This document shows, in pieces, positions 46,009 through 55,793 of a DNA stretch of 64,000 bases. Within the stretch, counting starts at the first letter, position 1. Each line of letters starts with the position of its first letter. The translations under genes and the position numbers were made by a program. The DNA comes from JAAELZ01 sp965223465 (lineage in GTDB: Bacteria > Pseudomonadota > Gammaproteobacteria > Arenicellales > Poriferihabitantaceae), in contig OZ245025.1 of the NCBI GenBank assembly GCA_965223465.1, positions 434,001 through 498,000 of the forward strand, read 5' to 3'. Below the pieces are notes generated by a model. It searched no databases and was not told the DNA's origin. It worked only from the letters and a program-made list of their open reading frames with translations.

Positions 46009-47133
46009 ATGTCTAAGCGAGATTATTACGAAGTTCTGGGAACCTCCAAGACGGCTTCTAAAGCGGAAATTAAAAAGGCTTATCGCAAAATGGCGATGAA
46101 ATATCATCCTGATCGTAATCAGGGTGATGAAAGCGTAGAAGCTAAGTTCAAGGAGGTACAAGAAGCCTATTCTATCCTCAGAGACGAGCAGAAACGTGCC
46201 GCCTATGATCAATTCGGGCATGCGGGCGTTGATCCTTCCGCCGGAATGGGTGGTGGACCGGGCGGGGCCGGGTTCGGCGATATTTTTGGCGATATGTTTG
46301 GGGATATCTTCGGTGGCGGAGGCGGTGGACGCCGTCAGGCACGTGGATCAGATTTGCGTATACGTGTCGAGTTATCGCTGGAAGAAGCGGTCGAAGGGGT
46401 AGAAAAGAAAATCCGCGTACCCCGCATGACGGGTTGTAAAACTTGTGATGGCAGTGGTGCCAAACCGGGCACTCAACCCTCGACGTGTACCACCTGTAAC
46501 GGCCAGGGGCAGGTACGTATGCAGCAAGGGTTTTTCTCGGTGCAACAAACTTGTCCGCAGTGTCGCGGAGCGGGTAAGCAGATCACTGATCCTTGTCCTG
46601 ATTGTAGTGGGCAGGGTCAAGTTAGACAGGAAAAAACCCTCAAAGTGAAAATTCCGGCTGGGGTGGACGAAGGCGATCAGGTGCGGCTAGGCGGTGAAGG
46701 AGAAGGCGGCGGCGCAGGCGTCGTGCCCGGTGATTTATACGTGCAAGTAATGCTTAAAAAGCACGCCATATTTAGTCGTGAAGGCGATGATTTGAGTTGC
46801 GATATGCCGGTTAGCTATATCACCATGGCCCTAGGCGGGGAGCTTGAAGTGCCGACCTTGAGTGGGCGCGCGTCGATCAAAATCCCTGCGGGTACACAAT
46901 CGAGCCGAATTTTCAGACTGCGCGGTAAAGGGGTTAAAAATGTGCGTTCTTCCCACCAGGGTGATTTGTATATCAAAGTACTGACCGAAACGCCGGTGAA
47001 TCTGACCAGTAAACAGAAAAGCCTGCTGGAAGAATTACAGCAAAGCCTGGAACAAGGTGGTGATAAGCATTCACCACAAAGTGGCTCCTGGAAAGACAAA
47101 ATTAAATCATTTTTTGATGATTTGGTTGGTTGA
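46009..47133 (+). CDS. dnaJ: Hsp40 co-chaperone DnaJ
   Basis: 374 aa. J domain with HPD at residues 33-35 (KYHPDRNQG), a Gly/Phe-rich stretch (GGGPGGAGFGDIFGDMFGD), then four CxxCxGxG zinc repeats (CKTCDGSGA, CTTCNGQGQ, CPQCRGAGK, CPDCSGQGQ) and the two beta-barrel client-binding domains. It stimulates DnaK ATPase and delivers clients. It is followed at 38 bases by sppA rather than by dapB, which is its common neighbour in the group. Confidence 0.98.
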   Translation: MSKRDYYEVLGTSKTASKAEIKKAYRKMAMKYHPDRNQGDESVEAKFKEVQEAYSILRDEQKRAAYDQFGHAGVDPSAGMGGGPGGAGFGDIFGDMFGDIFGGGGGGRRQARGSDLRIRVELSLEEAVEGVEKKIRVPRMTGCKTCDGSGAKPGTQPSTCTTCNGQGQVRMQQGFFSVQQTCPQCRGAGKQITDPCPDCSGQGQVRQEKTLKVKIPAGVDEGDQVRLGGEGEGGGAGVVPGDLYVQVMLKKHAIFSREGDDLSCDMPVSYITMALGGELEVPTLSGRASIKIPAGTQSSRIFRLRGKGVKNVRSSHQGDLYIKVLTETPVNLTSKQKSLLEELQQSLEQGGDKHSPQSGSWKDKIKSFFDDLVG

Positions 47134-47171
47134 TCAGCAAACAACGCAAATTAACTGAAGAGAAAGTTGTG

Positions 47172-48143
47172 ATGCAAAATAGAGCAGAATTAAGCGAACA
47201 AGCGGTTACCCAAGGCCTGGAAGCGATATCGAGCCTGGGCAAAGACCTGATTAAGGAAAATCGTCGCACCCGACGATGGAAAATATTCGGGCGATTGTTG
47301 TTTTTACTCATTCTGGCTGCAATATTTATTGTACCTTACTTTATGAAGGATAAACTCTCCGGCGTGGTGGGCGGAATCAAGCCTCACGCGGCGGTTATTA
47401 GTCTGGAAGGTTTGGTGATGCCAGGGGCGGAAATCGATGCAGACTATATTATCAGTGGTTTACAGGATGCATTTAGTGCTAAACAATCCAAAGCGATCTT
47501 GCTGCAAATCAACAGCCCCGGTGGCAGCCCGGTTCAGGCAGAGCGTATATATGATGAAATAATGCGCTTAAAAGGAGAACATAAGGACAAAAAAGTCGTT
47601 GCGGTGATTGAGGATATTGGTGCTTCCGCAGCCTATTATATTGCCTCGGCGGCAGATGAAATTGTGGCTTCTAAAGCTAGTTTAGTCGGGTCGATCGGGG
47701 TACTTATAAATGGGTTTGGTGCGGTCGATGCGTTGGAAAAACTGGGGATCGAGCGCCGCTTAATTACTGCCGGTGATAACAAAGCCATGCTCGATCCATT
47801 TTTACCCAAAGATGCTGAACAGGAAGCCTATATGCAACGCATTGTAGACCAGGTGCACGAGCAATTTATTTCCGCGGTCAAACTAGGTCGCGGTGACCGT
47901 CTGGCAGATCGGGCTGATATTTTCTCTGGCCTGGTGTGGAATGGTTCAGAAGCCAAGGATCTTGGTTTGACCGATCATATCGGCTCTATGGGTTATGCCA
48001 TGCGCGAGATTCTGGACCTGGAAGAGCAGGTGGATTACACCCCACAGATTGACTGGTTGAGTGAGTTCTCCAAACAGGTTGGCGCGACGATGGGGGCTGC
48101 ATTGGATCGCCTGCTTAGCAAGCAAAACGCAGGTTTGCGTTAA
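47172..48143 (+). CDS. sppA: Signal peptide peptidase SppA-like (S49 family, short form)
   Basis: 323 aa from the ATG at 47172; the frame is open 14 codons further up, from a TTG inside the dnaJ stop region. One transmembrane helix near residues 39-57 (FGRLLFLLILAAIFIVPYF) anchors a periplasmic serine peptidase. The family segments are LLQINSPGGSPVQAERIYDE, then the catalytic serine region VIEDIGASAAYYIASAADEI, then SLVGSIGVLI with its lysine-dyad environment. The length fits the short 36K-type, not the duplicated 67K SppA of E. coli. It removes remnant signal peptides. Confidence 0.9.
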   Translation: MQNRAELSEQAVTQGLEAISSLGKDLIKENRRTRRWKIFGRLLFLLILAAIFIVPYFMKDKLSGVVGGIKPHAAVISLEGLVMPGAEIDADYIISGLQDAFSAKQSKAILLQINSPGGSPVQAERIYDEIMRLKGEHKDKKVVAVIEDIGASAAYYIASAADEIVASKASLVGSIGVLINGFGAVDALEKLGIERRLITAGDNKAMLDPFLPKDAEQEAYMQRIVDQVHEQFISAVKLGRGDRLADRADIFSGLVWNGSEAKDLGLTDHIGSMGYAMREILDLEEQVDYTPQIDWLSEFSKQVGATMGAALDRLLSKQNAGLR

Positions 48144-48332
48144 ACCGCTAATCAATCTAACTCGGGTTAAATGGCCAGCAGCCCGTGTATGCAAGATTGG
48201 CGGCTTGCCCGTTTCATATACCACTCGTTGTAAGGACGCACGATAATACAATATACCTTAGCCCGGGTATAAACAGGCGGTAACGAGCTGTTTTTGGTTT
48301 AGCGGTGGATTGATGTGTTTTCCTGTAATGGG

Positions 48333-48710
48333 CTAGAGCAACAAACAAGCCACTACTTTGCGACCGTCATCTGCTAATACATTATAGGTACGACAGGCTG
48401 CTGCTGTATCCATGACTTCCAGCCCAATTTGGGCGTTGATCAGGTCTTGGGTTTGGTGTGGCTGCGGAAAGATTAGATTTTCACCGGTTCCCAAGAGGAC
48501 GATTTCCGGCTTATAGCCTAGCTCAAATAAAGGCGCAAACTGCTCACTGCCAAGACCGCTGATCATGTTTAAAGCCCAGTGGCTTACTTGATCGGGTGTT
48601 ACAATCACGCTATTAGAATACTGGGTATCCTGAATGGTAATTTTTCGCTCGGCATAGCTGCGAATGAGCAGTTTAGTGGTATCCTGATGTAGGTTAAGTT
48701 TTGTGGTCAT
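48333..48710 (-). CDS. Mth938-like (DUF498) domain protein
   Basis: 125 aa from the ATG at 48710; the longer open frame upstream is antisense to hom. Family pattern: an N-terminal strand, IRSYAERKITIQDTQYSNSV, then VIVTPD, LFELGYKPEIVLLGTGEN, then IGLEVMDTAAACRTYNVLAD and VVACLLL at the C-terminus. Such Mth938/NDUFAF3-type proteins are widespread; their bacterial role is not settled. It is alone and convergent with sppA across 189 bases that hold no recognised gene. Confidence 0.9.
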   Translation of the reverse strand: MTTKLNLHQDTTKLLIRSYAERKITIQDTQYSNSVIVTPDQVSHWALNMISGLGSEQFAPLFELGYKPEIVLLGTGENLIFPQPHQTQDLINAQIGLEVMDTAAACRTYNVLADDGRKVVACLLL

Positions 48711-48810
48711 GGGGTGAACTATACGCGATTTTCGGGGCGCTAAAAAAGCGATTTTATAGCTGGTTGTGCAATAATAATCATGTGGGTTTAATTGACTAAA
48801 AGGTGAGGTT

Positions 48811-50121
48811 TTGAAAGCAGTAAAGATAGGTTTGATTGGCTTAGGTACCGTCGGTTGCGGTACGGTGACGGTGTTAGCGCGAAACGCGGATGAGATTGCG
48901 CGCCGTGCTGGCAGAGAAATTAAAATTGTACAAGCCGCGGTGAGCGACATCAACAAACCACGAGATTGTGATGTAAGCACGCTCGCACTGGTCGATGACC
49001 CGTTTTTAGTAGTTAACAATCCGGATATCGACGTGGTAGTGGAGTTGATCGGCGGGCAGGTCATCTCTAAGGCGTTGGTATTACAAGCCATCAAAAATGG
49101 CAAACACGTGGTCACCGCCAATAAAGCCTTGATTGCCTTGCATGGGAATGAAATTTTTGCCGCTGCGCAGGCCAAGGGCGTGATGGTCGCGTTTGAAGCA
49201 GCAGTCGCGGGTGGCATTTCCATCATTAAGGCAATCCGTGAAGGCCTTGCAGGGAATAAAGTCCAATGGTTGGCAGGCATAATTAACGGCACGTCAAACT
49301 ATATTCTGACTGAAATGGATAAACCAGAACAGGCGTTTGCCGGTGTGCTGAAAGAAGCTCAGCGCCTGGGCTATGCGGAAGCCGATCCGAGCTTTGATAT
49401 TGAAGGAATCGATGCAGCGCATAAGCTTACCATTCTCGCCTCCATTGCTTATGGTATCCCGCTGCAATTTGATAAAGTATATACTGAGGGAATTACGAAA
49501 ATTACCGCCCAGGACGTCCAATTTGCCAAAGAACTGGGCTATCGCATAAAGCACCTTGGAATTGCCCGGCGGACTGATTTAGGAATCGAATTGCGCGTTC
49601 ATCCAACCCTGATTCCCAAAAACCGTCTAATCGCAAATGTAAATGGGGTGATGAATGCGGTCGTAGTCAATGGTGATGCCGTAGGGTCAACATTGCATTA
49701 TGGGGCAGGTGCCGGTTCTGAACCCACTGCTTCTGCGGTGGTTGCCGATATTGTTGACGTGGTGCGTACGCTCACGTCGGATCCTAAAAATAGAGTACCA
49801 CATTTAGCATTTCAACCTGATTCTCTTATCGATACTTCGGTACTGGAAATGGACGATGTGCAAACTGGTTTTTATATGCGGCTGTCCTTAAGTGATGAGT
49901 CTGGTGTATTAGCCGAGATCACAGAACTGTTAGCTGACAGTGGCATCAGCATTGAGGGGTTCTTACAAAAACCCCAACCCGCGAAATCGGATACTGCCAC
50001 GGTGGTGGTATTGACCAAGGTGACGCGCGAGGGCGATTTCAAAGCGGTGTTGGAAAAGATCAAAGCCTTGACTACCGTCATCGAGGCGCCCGTTTGTTTT
50101 CGCGTCGAATCATTGACATGA
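48811..50121 (+). CDS. hom: Homoserine dehydrogenase with ACT domain
   Basis: 436 aa. It reduces aspartate semialdehyde to homoserine for threonine and methionine. The NAD(P) motif is GLIGLGTVGCGTVTVL at the start. The catalytic region follows: ANKALIALHGNEIF, GIINGTSNYILTEM, then AEADPSFDIEGIDAAHKLTI. The C-terminal ACT domain (about 355-436: LSDESGVLAEITELLADSGI) indicates allosteric control by an amino acid, usually threonine. It starts with TTG after AAGGTGAGG. It is not followed by thrC here. Confidence 0.96.
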   Translation: MKAVKIGLIGLGTVGCGTVTVLARNADEIARRAGREIKIVQAAVSDINKPRDCDVSTLALVDDPFLVVNNPDIDVVVELIGGQVISKALVLQAIKNGKHVVTANKALIALHGNEIFAAAQAKGVMVAFEAAVAGGISIIKAIREGLAGNKVQWLAGIINGTSNYILTEMDKPEQAFAGVLKEAQRLGYAEADPSFDIEGIDAAHKLTILASIAYGIPLQFDKVYTEGITKITAQDVQFAKELGYRIKHLGIARRTDLGIELRVHPTLIPKNRLIANVNGVMNAVVVNGDAVGSTLHYGAGAGSEPTASAVVADIVDVVRTLTSDPKNRVPHLAFQPDSLIDTSVLEMDDVQTGFYMRLSLSDESGVLAEITELLADSGISIEGFLQKPQPAKSDTATVVVLTKVTREGDFKAVLEKIKALTTVIEAPVCFRVESLT

Positions 50122-50297
50122 TGTTGCTCAGATCAGCCTGTTTATTTCAATATTATGGACCTAGATATGCCTTTAACGCTTAGCTGAATATAGATTGTAT
50201 CTTGATAACGCCGCTTTTGTATCAGGCGAAGGTATGCGATACTTTGACGTTGTCACTTATTTGCCAAATGAATCGGACTATAAAACAATAACTTCGT

Positions 50298-52424
50298 GTG
50301 AAAATATCTATGTATAAGTTCCTCATTCAGGCTCTCGGTGTCCCCATAATATTGTTTTTAACCGTGGCAACATCGGTGTTAGCACAAACGAATCAAGTAG
50401 ATGGTGAGGCACTGCAGCTTGAACTTGATGCTGATCGTGTACTGCGTAATTTATTGGTGCAAAGCAGCAATAATCCGTTTGACACTTCTGATAATTCAGA
50501 CCAGAGTGGGGTTATCATTGATGGCAGGGGTCAGGTTTTAGATTTTGACCCGGATCAAGGGATTACCCTAAACTTTCAGGATGCGGATATCTCTGCACTG
50601 GTAGCGCTCGTTGCCAAGGTTACGGGACAAAATTTTATCGTTGATCCGCGAGTTAAGGGTAAGGTCACGCTGGTCTCTGGGAGCCCGGTGCCGGTCGATA
50701 CACTCTACGATATTTTTCTTTCAGTGTTGGCAACTTATAACTTTGCCGCGTTGCCGTCTGGCAATTTAACCAAAATTATTCCCGCAAATCTGGTTAAACA
50801 AAATCCAACGCCGACCATTACTGAAGGTGAACTGCCGAAAAATGAGCAGGAAATTACCTATATCGTTACGCTAGAACACGCATCGGTAAACGAAATTCTG
50901 CCCATTTTGCGCCCCTTATTGCCACCCACTGCGCATATTGCACCACACGCAGGGAGCAACACGCTGATACTGACGGATCGAGCCAATAACATACGTCGCG
51001 TGATATCGCTGATTGAACGCATCGATAAGGAGCAGCAAGGGCAAGACATTAGGGTCATTCCAATCAAAAATACGGATGCGAAAGCCCTGGCCCAGATCAT
51101 CAGCCAGCTGGCAGGAACCTTAAATTCAGACGAAGCAGCGAAAGGTATCCCCATTCAGCAGACGTTAGTGCAGGTGGACGAAGGTTTAAATGCGCTGATT
51201 ATTCGTGCGCCTGAAAAAGATTTTCCGGTTTTATTGGCTTTGGTTGACCAGCTTGATGTGGTGCGACCGGACAAAGGCAACGTGCATGTTAAATACCTGA
51301 AGCATGCACAAGCCAAGGATTTGGTGACTATCTTAAATGGCATTATTCAGGAAAAACAATCTGAAGCGCAGGAAGGCGCAGCGCCTACTACCAAGATTTT
51401 TGTGCAGGCAGATGAGACCGGCAATGCACTTGTAATCCGTGCCGAAGAACAGGACTATAAAGACCTGCTGGCGGTAATTGAGGAACTCGATATTCGCCGC
51501 TCGCAGGTATTTGTAGAGGCAATTATTGCAGAGGTGGCAGAAAATGATGATGCGCGTATCGGTGTAGATTGGAGCGGCACTTTTCGCAACAGCGATGGGC
51601 AGGAATTTAGTCGAGATACGGCTTCGTTGCCTGAGGGCGAAAGTTTTGGGAGTACTTTTAGCAGTATTGGTTTTGTCAACAAGTTTGTTAGAACGCTTGA
51701 TGGTACCGTACGACCTGATTTAAGTGCAGTATTAGATGCGCTTCGTAATGACACGAATTCTAATATTATTTCAACACCGAGCATGCTCACCCTGGACAAC
51801 GAAGAAGCAGAGATTGTGGTGGGCCAAGAGGTGCCATTTGTGACCGGGCAGTTCACTACGACCACCGGATCAACCAATACCACAACGGGTGACAATACCG
51901 TCACGACTAACGTCAATCCGTTTCAAACCATTGAACGTAAGGAAGTGGGGATTTCTTTGAAAATCACACCCCAAATTAACGAGGGCGGGGCGATTCAGCT
52001 GGACATTGCACAAGAAATATCCAGCGTCCAAAGCGCGGTGCTCGAGGGTGCGTCGGATTTGATTACAGATAAGCGAACCATCAACACCAAGGTATTGGTC
52101 GATAATGGGCAAATAATGGTACTGGGTGGGTTGATTAGGACCGATGAGGGCGATACTTACGAACGCGTGCCCATTTTGGGAGATATTCCCTTGCTTGGTA
52201 TGGCCTTTCGTAAGAAATCCAAGAAAACCACCAAAACCAATTTAATGGTGTTCTTGCGTCCAACTATTGTGCGCAATCCTTCAGACCTCAATACCCTGAC
52301 CCAGGATCGCTACGAATATATCCGTACTGAAGAAGAAGAAAGTCTGCCGGATACGCGTAGGCTGATTAAAGACAAACCCGCTCAGTTACGCGCCTATCCG
52401 TGGCAAGAAAATGACAATCGCTAA
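50298..52424 (+). CDS. gspD: Type II secretion system secretin GspD
   Basis: 708 aa outer membrane secretin. An N-terminal signal peptide (about residues 5-30, ending VLA) precedes the N0 domain (DFDPDQGITLNFQDADISAL) and three repeated N1-N3 domains (for example ITYIVTLEHASVNEILPIL, VHVKYLKHAQAKDLVTIL). The secretin beta barrel follows from about 400 (VFVEAIIAEVAENDDARIG, SNIISTPSMLTLDNEEAEI, VGQEVPFVTG), and the end contains LVDNGQIMVLGGLI and RKKSKKTTKTNLMVFLRPTI. The GTG at 50298 is the assigned start; an ATG at 50310 is 4 codons later. It opens the gsp cluster 176 bases after hom. Confidence 0.97.
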   Translation: MKISMYKFLIQALGVPIILFLTVATSVLAQTNQVDGEALQLELDADRVLRNLLVQSSNNPFDTSDNSDQSGVIIDGRGQVLDFDPDQGITLNFQDADISALVALVAKVTGQNFIVDPRVKGKVTLVSGSPVPVDTLYDIFLSVLATYNFAALPSGNLTKIIPANLVKQNPTPTITEGELPKNEQEITYIVTLEHASVNEILPILRPLLPPTAHIAPHAGSNTLILTDRANNIRRVISLIERIDKEQQGQDIRVIPIKNTDAKALAQIISQLAGTLNSDEAAKGIPIQQTLVQVDEGLNALIIRAPEKDFPVLLALVDQLDVVRPDKGNVHVKYLKHAQAKDLVTILNGIIQEKQSEAQEGAAPTTKIFVQADETGNALVIRAEEQDYKDLLAVIEELDIRRSQVFVEAIIAEVAENDDARIGVDWSGTFRNSDGQEFSRDTASLPEGESFGSTFSSIGFVNKFVRTLDGTVRPDLSAVLDALRNDTNSNIISTPSMLTLDNEEAEIVVGQEVPFVTGQFTTTTGSTNTTTGDNTVTTNVNPFQTIERKEVGISLKITPQINEGGAIQLDIAQEISSVQSAVLEGASDLITDKRTINTKVLVDNGQIMVLGGLIRTDEGDTYERVPILGDIPLLGMAFRKKSKKTTKTNLMVFLRPTIVRNPSDLNTLTQDRYEYIRTEEEESLPDTRRLIKDKPAQLRAYPWQENDNR

Positions 52425-52441
52425 GTCGTTTCGAGATTATC

Positions 52442-54085
52442 ATGAATGAAGCGGAAAAATCTTCGTCAGCTTTGGATAATCCCGTAGTACCCGCGAGTAC
52501 AAAGGGGTTTCCTACAGACCTGGAAAAATCAGAATATCTGTCGGATCAAGAGGAAGCAACGGATAGCCTTACGCTTAAATCGGTGGCGGATTGGGTTTCA
52601 GTCGTGGATGCGAACACGGTTGCTTTGTTGCCCTATGCTTTTGCTAAGCGTCATCAGGTATTAGCGGTATTTGAGGGTAGCCGTGGCATGCACATACTTT
52701 GTGTACAGCGGCCCCCACTTGATATATACACTGAATTGAGGCGACGCGCAGGCAGTAAGCTGGTGTTTCATACGCTGGATCAAAGCGATTTTGACAGTGT
52801 GCTGCGTCAGGCACACGATAAAGGAAGTTCGGCTGCCACGCAAATCGTGGACGATATTAGCGAAGAGCTGGATTTAGAATTACTTGCATCTGAAATACAA
52901 ACCAGTACCGATTTACTCGAAGCGGTAGACGATGCACCAGTGGTTAAATTGATTAATACCCTGTTAACCCAAGCGATACGCGAAAATGCATCGGATATTC
53001 ACCTGGAGGTGTTTGAAAAACGCTCCCTGGTTCGATTTCGCAGTGATGGGGTGCTCAAAGATGTGGTCGAACCTAAGCGCGAGTTGCACGGTGCGTTGGT
53101 GTCACGTCTTAAGGTCATGGCAGGCTTAGATATCGCCGAAAAACGCTTACCGCAAGATGGACGTATCTCGCTTAATATTGGGGACCGGCCCGTAGATGTG
53201 CGGGTATCGAGTCTACCTACCCAATACGGTGAGCGTGTGGTCTTGCGTATTTTGGATAAACACGGCGCGCGGTTGGATCTTGATCATTTGGGCATGAATC
53301 CAGAAATCAAGGCGCGCTTCGACGAAATGATCAAAACCCCGCACGGTATATTGCTGGTGACGGGGCCGACTGGCTCCGGTAAAACTACGACTTTATACGC
53401 CGGTCTGGGCGAGATGGATCGGCAGAAGCTCAATATACTGACGGTCGAAGATCCAATCGAATACGATCTGGATGGGGTTGGTCAGATTCAAGTGCGCCCT
53501 AAAATTGGTCTGACTTTTGCCAGCGGCTTACGCTCCATATTGCGCCAGGATCCAGACGTCGTCTTAATTGGGGAAATACGTGATCTGGAAACCGCCGAAA
53601 TTGCTATTCAGGCCAGTTTAACGGGCCACTTAGTACTCTCAACGCTGCATACGAATACCGCAATCGGTGCGATGACCCGGCTGATTGATATGGGCGTCGA
53701 ACCATTTTTAATTGCCTCCAGTTTGCTGGGCGTGATGGCGCAACGGCTCGTGCGTACCTTATGCGTTCATTGTCGCGAAGTGGTCCAGCCGGATGAAGCT
53801 CAACGCCAACAAATGGGCGTCAGTGAAGATCAGCAGATTACGGTATACGAACCGGTAGGCTGTAATCGATGTGATAATACCGGTTTTCGCGGTCGCAAGG
53901 GGATATACGAACTCATTAGCATAGACGAAAATATACGGAAAATGATTCACGACGCGCAGTCTGAAGATGAAATGCTAGCTTATGTCCGACTTGCTACACC
54001 CAGTTTGTATCAAAATGGAATAGCGCTGGTGTTGGCGGGTGAAACATCGTTGAGTGAGATCATTCGAGTCACCCGAGACCAATAA
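52442..54085 (+). CDS. gspE: Type II secretion ATPase GspE
   Basis: 547 aa cytoplasmic ATPase that powers pseudopilus assembly. Walker A is GPTGSGKTT (about residue 308). The Asp box and Walker B region EDPIEYDLDGVGQIQV and DPDVVLIGEIRD follow, and the His box is LSTLHTN. The zinc-binding tetracysteine is intact as CVHC (about 441) and CNRC (about 474). The N-terminal 150 residues hold the GspL-interacting N1E domain. It lies 17 bases after gspD. Confidence 0.97.
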   Translation: MNEAEKSSSALDNPVVPASTKGFPTDLEKSEYLSDQEEATDSLTLKSVADWVSVVDANTVALLPYAFAKRHQVLAVFEGSRGMHILCVQRPPLDIYTELRRRAGSKLVFHTLDQSDFDSVLRQAHDKGSSAATQIVDDISEELDLELLASEIQTSTDLLEAVDDAPVVKLINTLLTQAIRENASDIHLEVFEKRSLVRFRSDGVLKDVVEPKRELHGALVSRLKVMAGLDIAEKRLPQDGRISLNIGDRPVDVRVSSLPTQYGERVVLRILDKHGARLDLDHLGMNPEIKARFDEMIKTPHGILLVTGPTGSGKTTTLYAGLGEMDRQKLNILTVEDPIEYDLDGVGQIQVRPKIGLTFASGLRSILRQDPDVVLIGEIRDLETAEIAIQASLTGHLVLSTLHTNTAIGAMTRLIDMGVEPFLIASSLLGVMAQRLVRTLCVHCREVVQPDEAQRQQMGVSEDQQITVYEPVGCNRCDNTGFRGRKGIYELISIDENIRKMIHDAQSEDEMLAYVRLATPSLYQNGIALVLAGETSLSEIIRVTRDQ

Positions 54086-54088
54086 GCT

Positions 54089-55324
54089 GTGGAAGCGTTT
54101 GAGTATCTTGCGCTGGATGCGGTCGGTAAAAAACAAAAAGGCGTAAAAACCGGCGATAATGCCAGGAGTGTGCGTTCCGAACTTCGCGAGTCGGGACTCA
54201 CTCCGTTAGAAGTCGTGCCGGTTTATAAAACCGAAAGTGCTATTCGCGGAACTGACCAGAAATCCAGTAAACTGCGCGTCAGCCGGCAGAAAATGAACTC
54301 AATGGAGTTATCGGTTGTCACACGTCAATTCGCCACATTATTGGGATCAGGCATGCCGATTGAACAGGCGCTCACCGGATTGGTGGAACAGGCTGACCAG
54401 CACCGCATTAAATCGATATTAACTGGCGTGCGCTCAACCGTGATTGAAGGTGGTTCATTGGCAGACGGTATGCGTCATTTTCCGCGTGCGTTTTCTGAGC
54501 TTTATACGGCTTCGGTTGCTGCGGGTGAGCAAACAGGTTATTTGGAAAATGTGTTAGAACAGCTTGCAGATTACACCGAAGCACGTCAAGGATTGCAGCA
54601 GCGGATTAGCACCGCGTTAGTCTACCCAGTTATCCTTACCATTGTGTCTATCGCGATAGTAATTGGGTTGATGGCCTATGTGGTACCGAAAGTGGTACAG
54701 GTGTTTGATGATACTGGTCAGGCCTTGCCAATTCTTACGCAATGGATGATCAAGATCAGTGATTTTATTGTCAATTATGGCTATATTGTGCTAATCACGC
54801 TCGCTGTTTTAGCGGTTATATTTACGATCGCGATGCGCTATCCGGGGCCGCAGATGGCTTATCATCGATTTATATTGAAATTTCCATTAAGCAGGCGTTT
54901 ATCCATTAGTTTGAATACTTCGCGTATGGCGCGAACTCTATCGATTTTAATTGGTAGTGGAGTGCCCTTGCTCTCGGCAATTAAATCCAGTACCGAGGTT
55001 GTCAGTAACCGCGTGATGCGCATCGCGCTGCAAATGAGTGCGGAGGAAGTTCAGCAAGGCGCCTCTTTGAGCCGAGCGCTCGCGCGGCGTAAACTTTTCC
55101 CTGCGCTGTTGACCCAAATGGTTGCCAGTGGTGAATCCAGCGGTACGTTGGATCGTATGCTGGAAAAATCCGCGACTTCTTTGGAGCGTGAGGCAGAGTC
55201 TCGGATTTCGGTTTTCGTGAGTTTATTTGAGCCCATGATGATACTGATTATGGGCGCGGTTGTCCTGATTATCGTGATGGCAATTCTTTTGCCGATATTC
55301 GATTTGAATCAATTAGTTAGTTGA
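54089..55324 (+). CDS. gspF: Type II secretion inner membrane platform protein GspF
   Basis: 411 aa with GTG start, 3 bases after the gspE stop. Three membrane helices: VYPVILTIVSIAIVIGLMAY, YIVLITLAVLAVIFTIAM and a C-terminal LIMGAVVLIIVMAILLPIF. The two repeated cytoplasmic domains show VVTRQFATLLGSGMPIEQAL and NTSRMARTLSILIGSGVPLL. It forms the inner membrane platform together with L and M. Confidence 0.96.
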   Translation: MEAFEYLALDAVGKKQKGVKTGDNARSVRSELRESGLTPLEVVPVYKTESAIRGTDQKSSKLRVSRQKMNSMELSVVTRQFATLLGSGMPIEQALTGLVEQADQHRIKSILTGVRSTVIEGGSLADGMRHFPRAFSELYTASVAAGEQTGYLENVLEQLADYTEARQGLQQRISTALVYPVILTIVSIAIVIGLMAYVVPKVVQVFDDTGQALPILTQWMIKISDFIVNYGYIVLITLAVLAVIFTIAMRYPGPQMAYHRFILKFPLSRRLSISLNTSRMARTLSILIGSGVPLLSAIKSSTEVVSNRVMRIALQMSAEEVQQGASLSRALARRKLFPALLTQMVASGESSGTLDRMLEKSATSLEREAESRISVFVSLFEPMMILIMGAVVLIIVMAILLPIFDLNQLVS

Positions 55325-55333
55325 AGGTGTAAT

Positions 55334-55768
55334 ATGAAAAAATATGTGAAACGAAGGCTGCCAATGCAGCAAGTACAATCAGGTTTTACTCTGATAGAAA
55401 TAATGGTCGTGGTAGTTATTATTGGGATGCTGGCGACTGTGATTCTGCCCAAAGTGCTGGGTCGTCAGGATGAAGCATTTATCGCCAAGGCAAAAAGTGA
55501 TATTCGTGCGATTTCCAGTTCAGTGAAATTATATAAGCTGGACAATTTCAAATATCCCAACGCGTTGAGTGATCTGGTTTCAGGAGGTACCAAAGGGCGA
55601 GGTTATCTGGACAAGGTGCCGAAAGACCCTTGGGGAAACGATTACCAATATGCCAGCGCTGGGACCCACATGGAATTTGACGTGTGGTCGTTTGGTGCAG
55701 ATGGGACTGCAGGTGGTAGCGATGCAGGCCAGGATATTGGTAACTGGAACATGGATGAGATCAAGTAA
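55334..55768 (+). CDS. gspG: Type II secretion major pseudopilin GspG
   Basis: 144 aa. Prepilin leader MKKYVKRRLPMQQVQSG then FTLIEIMVVVVIIGML: cleavage after Gly17 gives Phe+1 and the required Glu+5. An internal ATG at 55364 gives a shorter leader. The C-terminal part has the GspG calcium-site loop region (DPWGNDYQYASAGTHMEFD, VWSFGADG). It is the major subunit of the pseudopilus. Confidence 0.97.
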   Translation: MKKYVKRRLPMQQVQSGFTLIEIMVVVVIIGMLATVILPKVLGRQDEAFIAKAKSDIRAISSSVKLYKLDNFKYPNALSDLVSGGTKGRGYLDKVPKDPWGNDYQYASAGTHMEFDVWSFGADGTAGGSDAGQDIGNWNMDEIK

Positions 55769-55793
55769 GCGATCGGCGCCACCCACGCCTGCG

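Noticed and set aside
48144..48314. A structured RNA between sppA and the Mth938 gene
   Set aside because: Two short complementary pairs (ACCGCTAA with TTAGCGGT, ATCAATC with GATTGAT) occur in a crossed order, not nested; no terminator or promoter goes with them and no known RNA family was recognised.
48711..49292. The long open frame extending the Mth938 gene upstream
   Set aside because: The extension is antisense to hom, is rich in low-complexity composition, and the real family start is at 48710.
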